From Wenzhouxiangella sp. (lineage in GTDB: Bacteria; Pseudomonadota; Gammaproteobacteria; Xanthomonadales; Wenzhouxiangellaceae), in assembly GCA_007127425.1 (NCBI GenBank), contig SKZJ01000017.1, positions 1 through 8,314 of the forward strand: a DNA stretch of 8,314 nt. Reading direction: 5' to 3'. This document shows, one piece after another, positions 7,346-8,314 of the stretch; position 1 is the stretch's first letter, and the number at the start of each line of letters is the position of its first letter. The position numbers and the translations under genes are program-made. The notes under the pieces are model-generated. The model ran no database searches and had not been told where the DNA came from. It was given only the letters and a program-made list of their open reading frames with translations.

Positions 7346-8312
7346 ATTCATTGTCTAATACATCTTGAGCTAATTCTACGACAGAAAAGAACGCCAGTTT
7401 CGGTTGCCATTCCCTGTCAAAGAGTAACGGATAATTTGTTCTTCCTCTGACCGGCCAGTTGTTTTTCCATGAATCACCGTCGGTAACACCCCAGAACGTC
7501 ACGCGGGTAATAACATCCCGGTGTTTGAGAAATACTTCGAAGATCTCTTTGTACCGCTCTGCGAGTTCCTCCTGCATATAATCAGGCAATTCATCGGGAT
7601 ATGGGTTTAGGTCATCTTCGAGATCGGCCCGCATCGCAATATCTGCTCCCTGATATTCAAAGGCAGGTGGCAGCACATCGATATCCATCTCAGTCACCAT
7701 TACATCGATGCCAAGCGCAGCAAGATCGGTTATTGTTTTTTCCACATCTTCAATACTGGGCCAATCCATAAGATAATGCCCCTGAGTTCCGATTCCTGTT
7801 ATCGGTGCATTATTTTCCTGAAGATACTCCACCAACCGGATTGCCCCCTCCAGTTTCTCGGTGTCTTCGAGTGAATAATCGTTGTAATAAAGCTCGGCAT
7901 CTGGATCAGCTTCGCGTGCGTATTCAAATGCTTTGATAAGATAATCCTCGCCGATAATTTCATACCATGGAGATTCACGCAAAGATCCGTCTTCGTTCAA
8001 AGCTTCATTGACAACATCCCATGCGTGAATCCGTCCAGCATATCTGCCTACAACCGTATGAATATGCTCCCGCATAATTTCCATGAGTTCATCTCGACTC
8101 CGTGGATCACCATCTTCATCCTCAAAAACCCAGTCTGGAGTCTGGCTATGCCACACGAGTGTATGCCCAACCATGAACATACCATTCTCTTCACCAAACT
8201 CCACAAACCGGTCTGCGGCCTCAAAATCATACTCACCTTTCTCAGGATGTATGAGTTCCCACTTAGTGACGTTTTCCGGGGTAATCGAATTAAAATGCGT
8301 TCGGGCCAGAAG
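7344..8312 (-). CDS. GH10 endo-1,4-beta-xylanase, second copy (5' partial)
   Basis: The frame is open to the right edge, so 322 residues are visible and the start lies outside. The GTG near 8204 is an internal Val codon, because family sequence continues upstream of it (HFNSITPENVTKWE, then HPEKGEYDFEAADRFVEFG). Visible motifs are GHTLVWHSQTPDW, acid/base E103 in WDVVNEALN (codon 8004-8006), YYNDYSLE, GIGTQGHY, nucleophile E208 in VMVTEMDID (codon 7689-7691), FWGVTDGDSW and GRTNYPLLFDREWQPK. It should be a catalytically competent xylanase. It is closely similar to its downstream neighbour over their shared length, clearly a paralogue from tandem duplication. It differs in the loop after GTQGHY and carries a longer segment after the nucleophile strand (DVLPPAFEYQGADIAMRADL). 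It ends in VLDNE without a T9SS tail or added module. It is the first - strand gene visible and probably heads, or lies within, the operon containing the second GH10 gene and manD. Confidence 0.92.
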   Translation of the reverse strand, partial: LLARTHFNSITPENVTKWELIHPEKGEYDFEAADRFVEFGEENGMFMVGHTLVWHSQTPDWVFEDEDGDPRSRDELMEIMREHIHTVVGRYAGRIHAWDVVNEALNEDGSLRESPWYEIIGEDYLIKAFEYAREADPDAELYYNDYSLEDTEKLEGAIRLVEYLQENNAPITGIGTQGHYLMDWPSIEDVEKTITDLAALGIDVMVTEMDIDVLPPAFEYQGADIAMRADLEDDLNPYPDELPDYMQEELAERYKEIFEVFLKHRDVITRVTFWGVTDGDSWKNNWPVRGRTNYPLLFDREWQPKLAFFSVVELAQDVLDNE

Positions 8313-8314
8313 TA

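Noticed and set aside
8202..8204. GTG as the start of the right-hand GH10 gene
   Set aside because: Conserved GH10 sequence (HFNSITPENVTKWE) continues upstream in the same frame to the window edge.
6154..8312. The two GH10 genes as one broken or frameshifted gene
   Set aside because: Each carries its own full set of motifs and both catalytic Glu residues, and the second has its own signal peptide and Shine-Dalgarno.

Overview
The window looks like a polysaccharide- and hexuronate-utilisation locus from a free-living bacterium of the Bacteroidota/Balneolota/Rhodothermota/Ignavibacteriota kind. The main clue is the C-terminal end of the first protein, a type IX secretion (Por) sorting domain with the motif NYPNPFN and the terminal strand ESKRMLYLK. 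Two other signs agree: most starts lack a strong Shine-Dalgarno and have A/T-rich leaders, and one site resembles a Bacteroidota promoter. The exact phylum is inference.

Layout. Six protein genes form two converging blocks. On the + strand (3-4782) are a large secreted CotH-kinase-family protein whose 5' end lies outside the window, a 2-keto-3-deoxygluconate kinase (kdgK), and an SdiA-regulated/YjiK-like beta-propeller lipoprotein whose ATG overlaps the kdgK stop. On the - strand, read from the right edge (8312 down to 4873), are a GH10 endoxylanase truncated by the window end, a second complete GH10 enzyme 8 nt downstream, and a mannonate dehydratase of the enolase superfamily (ManD/RspA type). 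The blocks meet tail to tail at a 90-nt gap containing a perfect 15-nt odd palindrome. No RNA gene, mobile element or CRISPR array was seen, and no gene-free stretch exceeds 90 nt.

How the genes fit together. GH10 enzymes cut the xylan backbone. Glucuronoxylan fragments release (methyl)glucuronate, which the classical hexuronate route converts through fructuronate and mannonate to 2-keto-3-deoxygluconate (KDG). ManD makes KDG and KdgK phosphorylates it to KDPG. The two consecutive KDG steps therefore sit in opposite, converging transcription units, one beside the xylanases and one between a secreted kinase-like protein and a lipoprotein of unknown role. Glucuronate isomerase, mannonate oxidoreductase, alpha-glucuronidase and KDPG aldolase are not in the window.

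The least explained parts are the CotH-family protein, which keeps candidate kinase residues and carries a T9SS tail, and the lipoprotein coupled to kdgK. The enzymes themselves belong to well-known families. I see no clear sign of a wholly new system.
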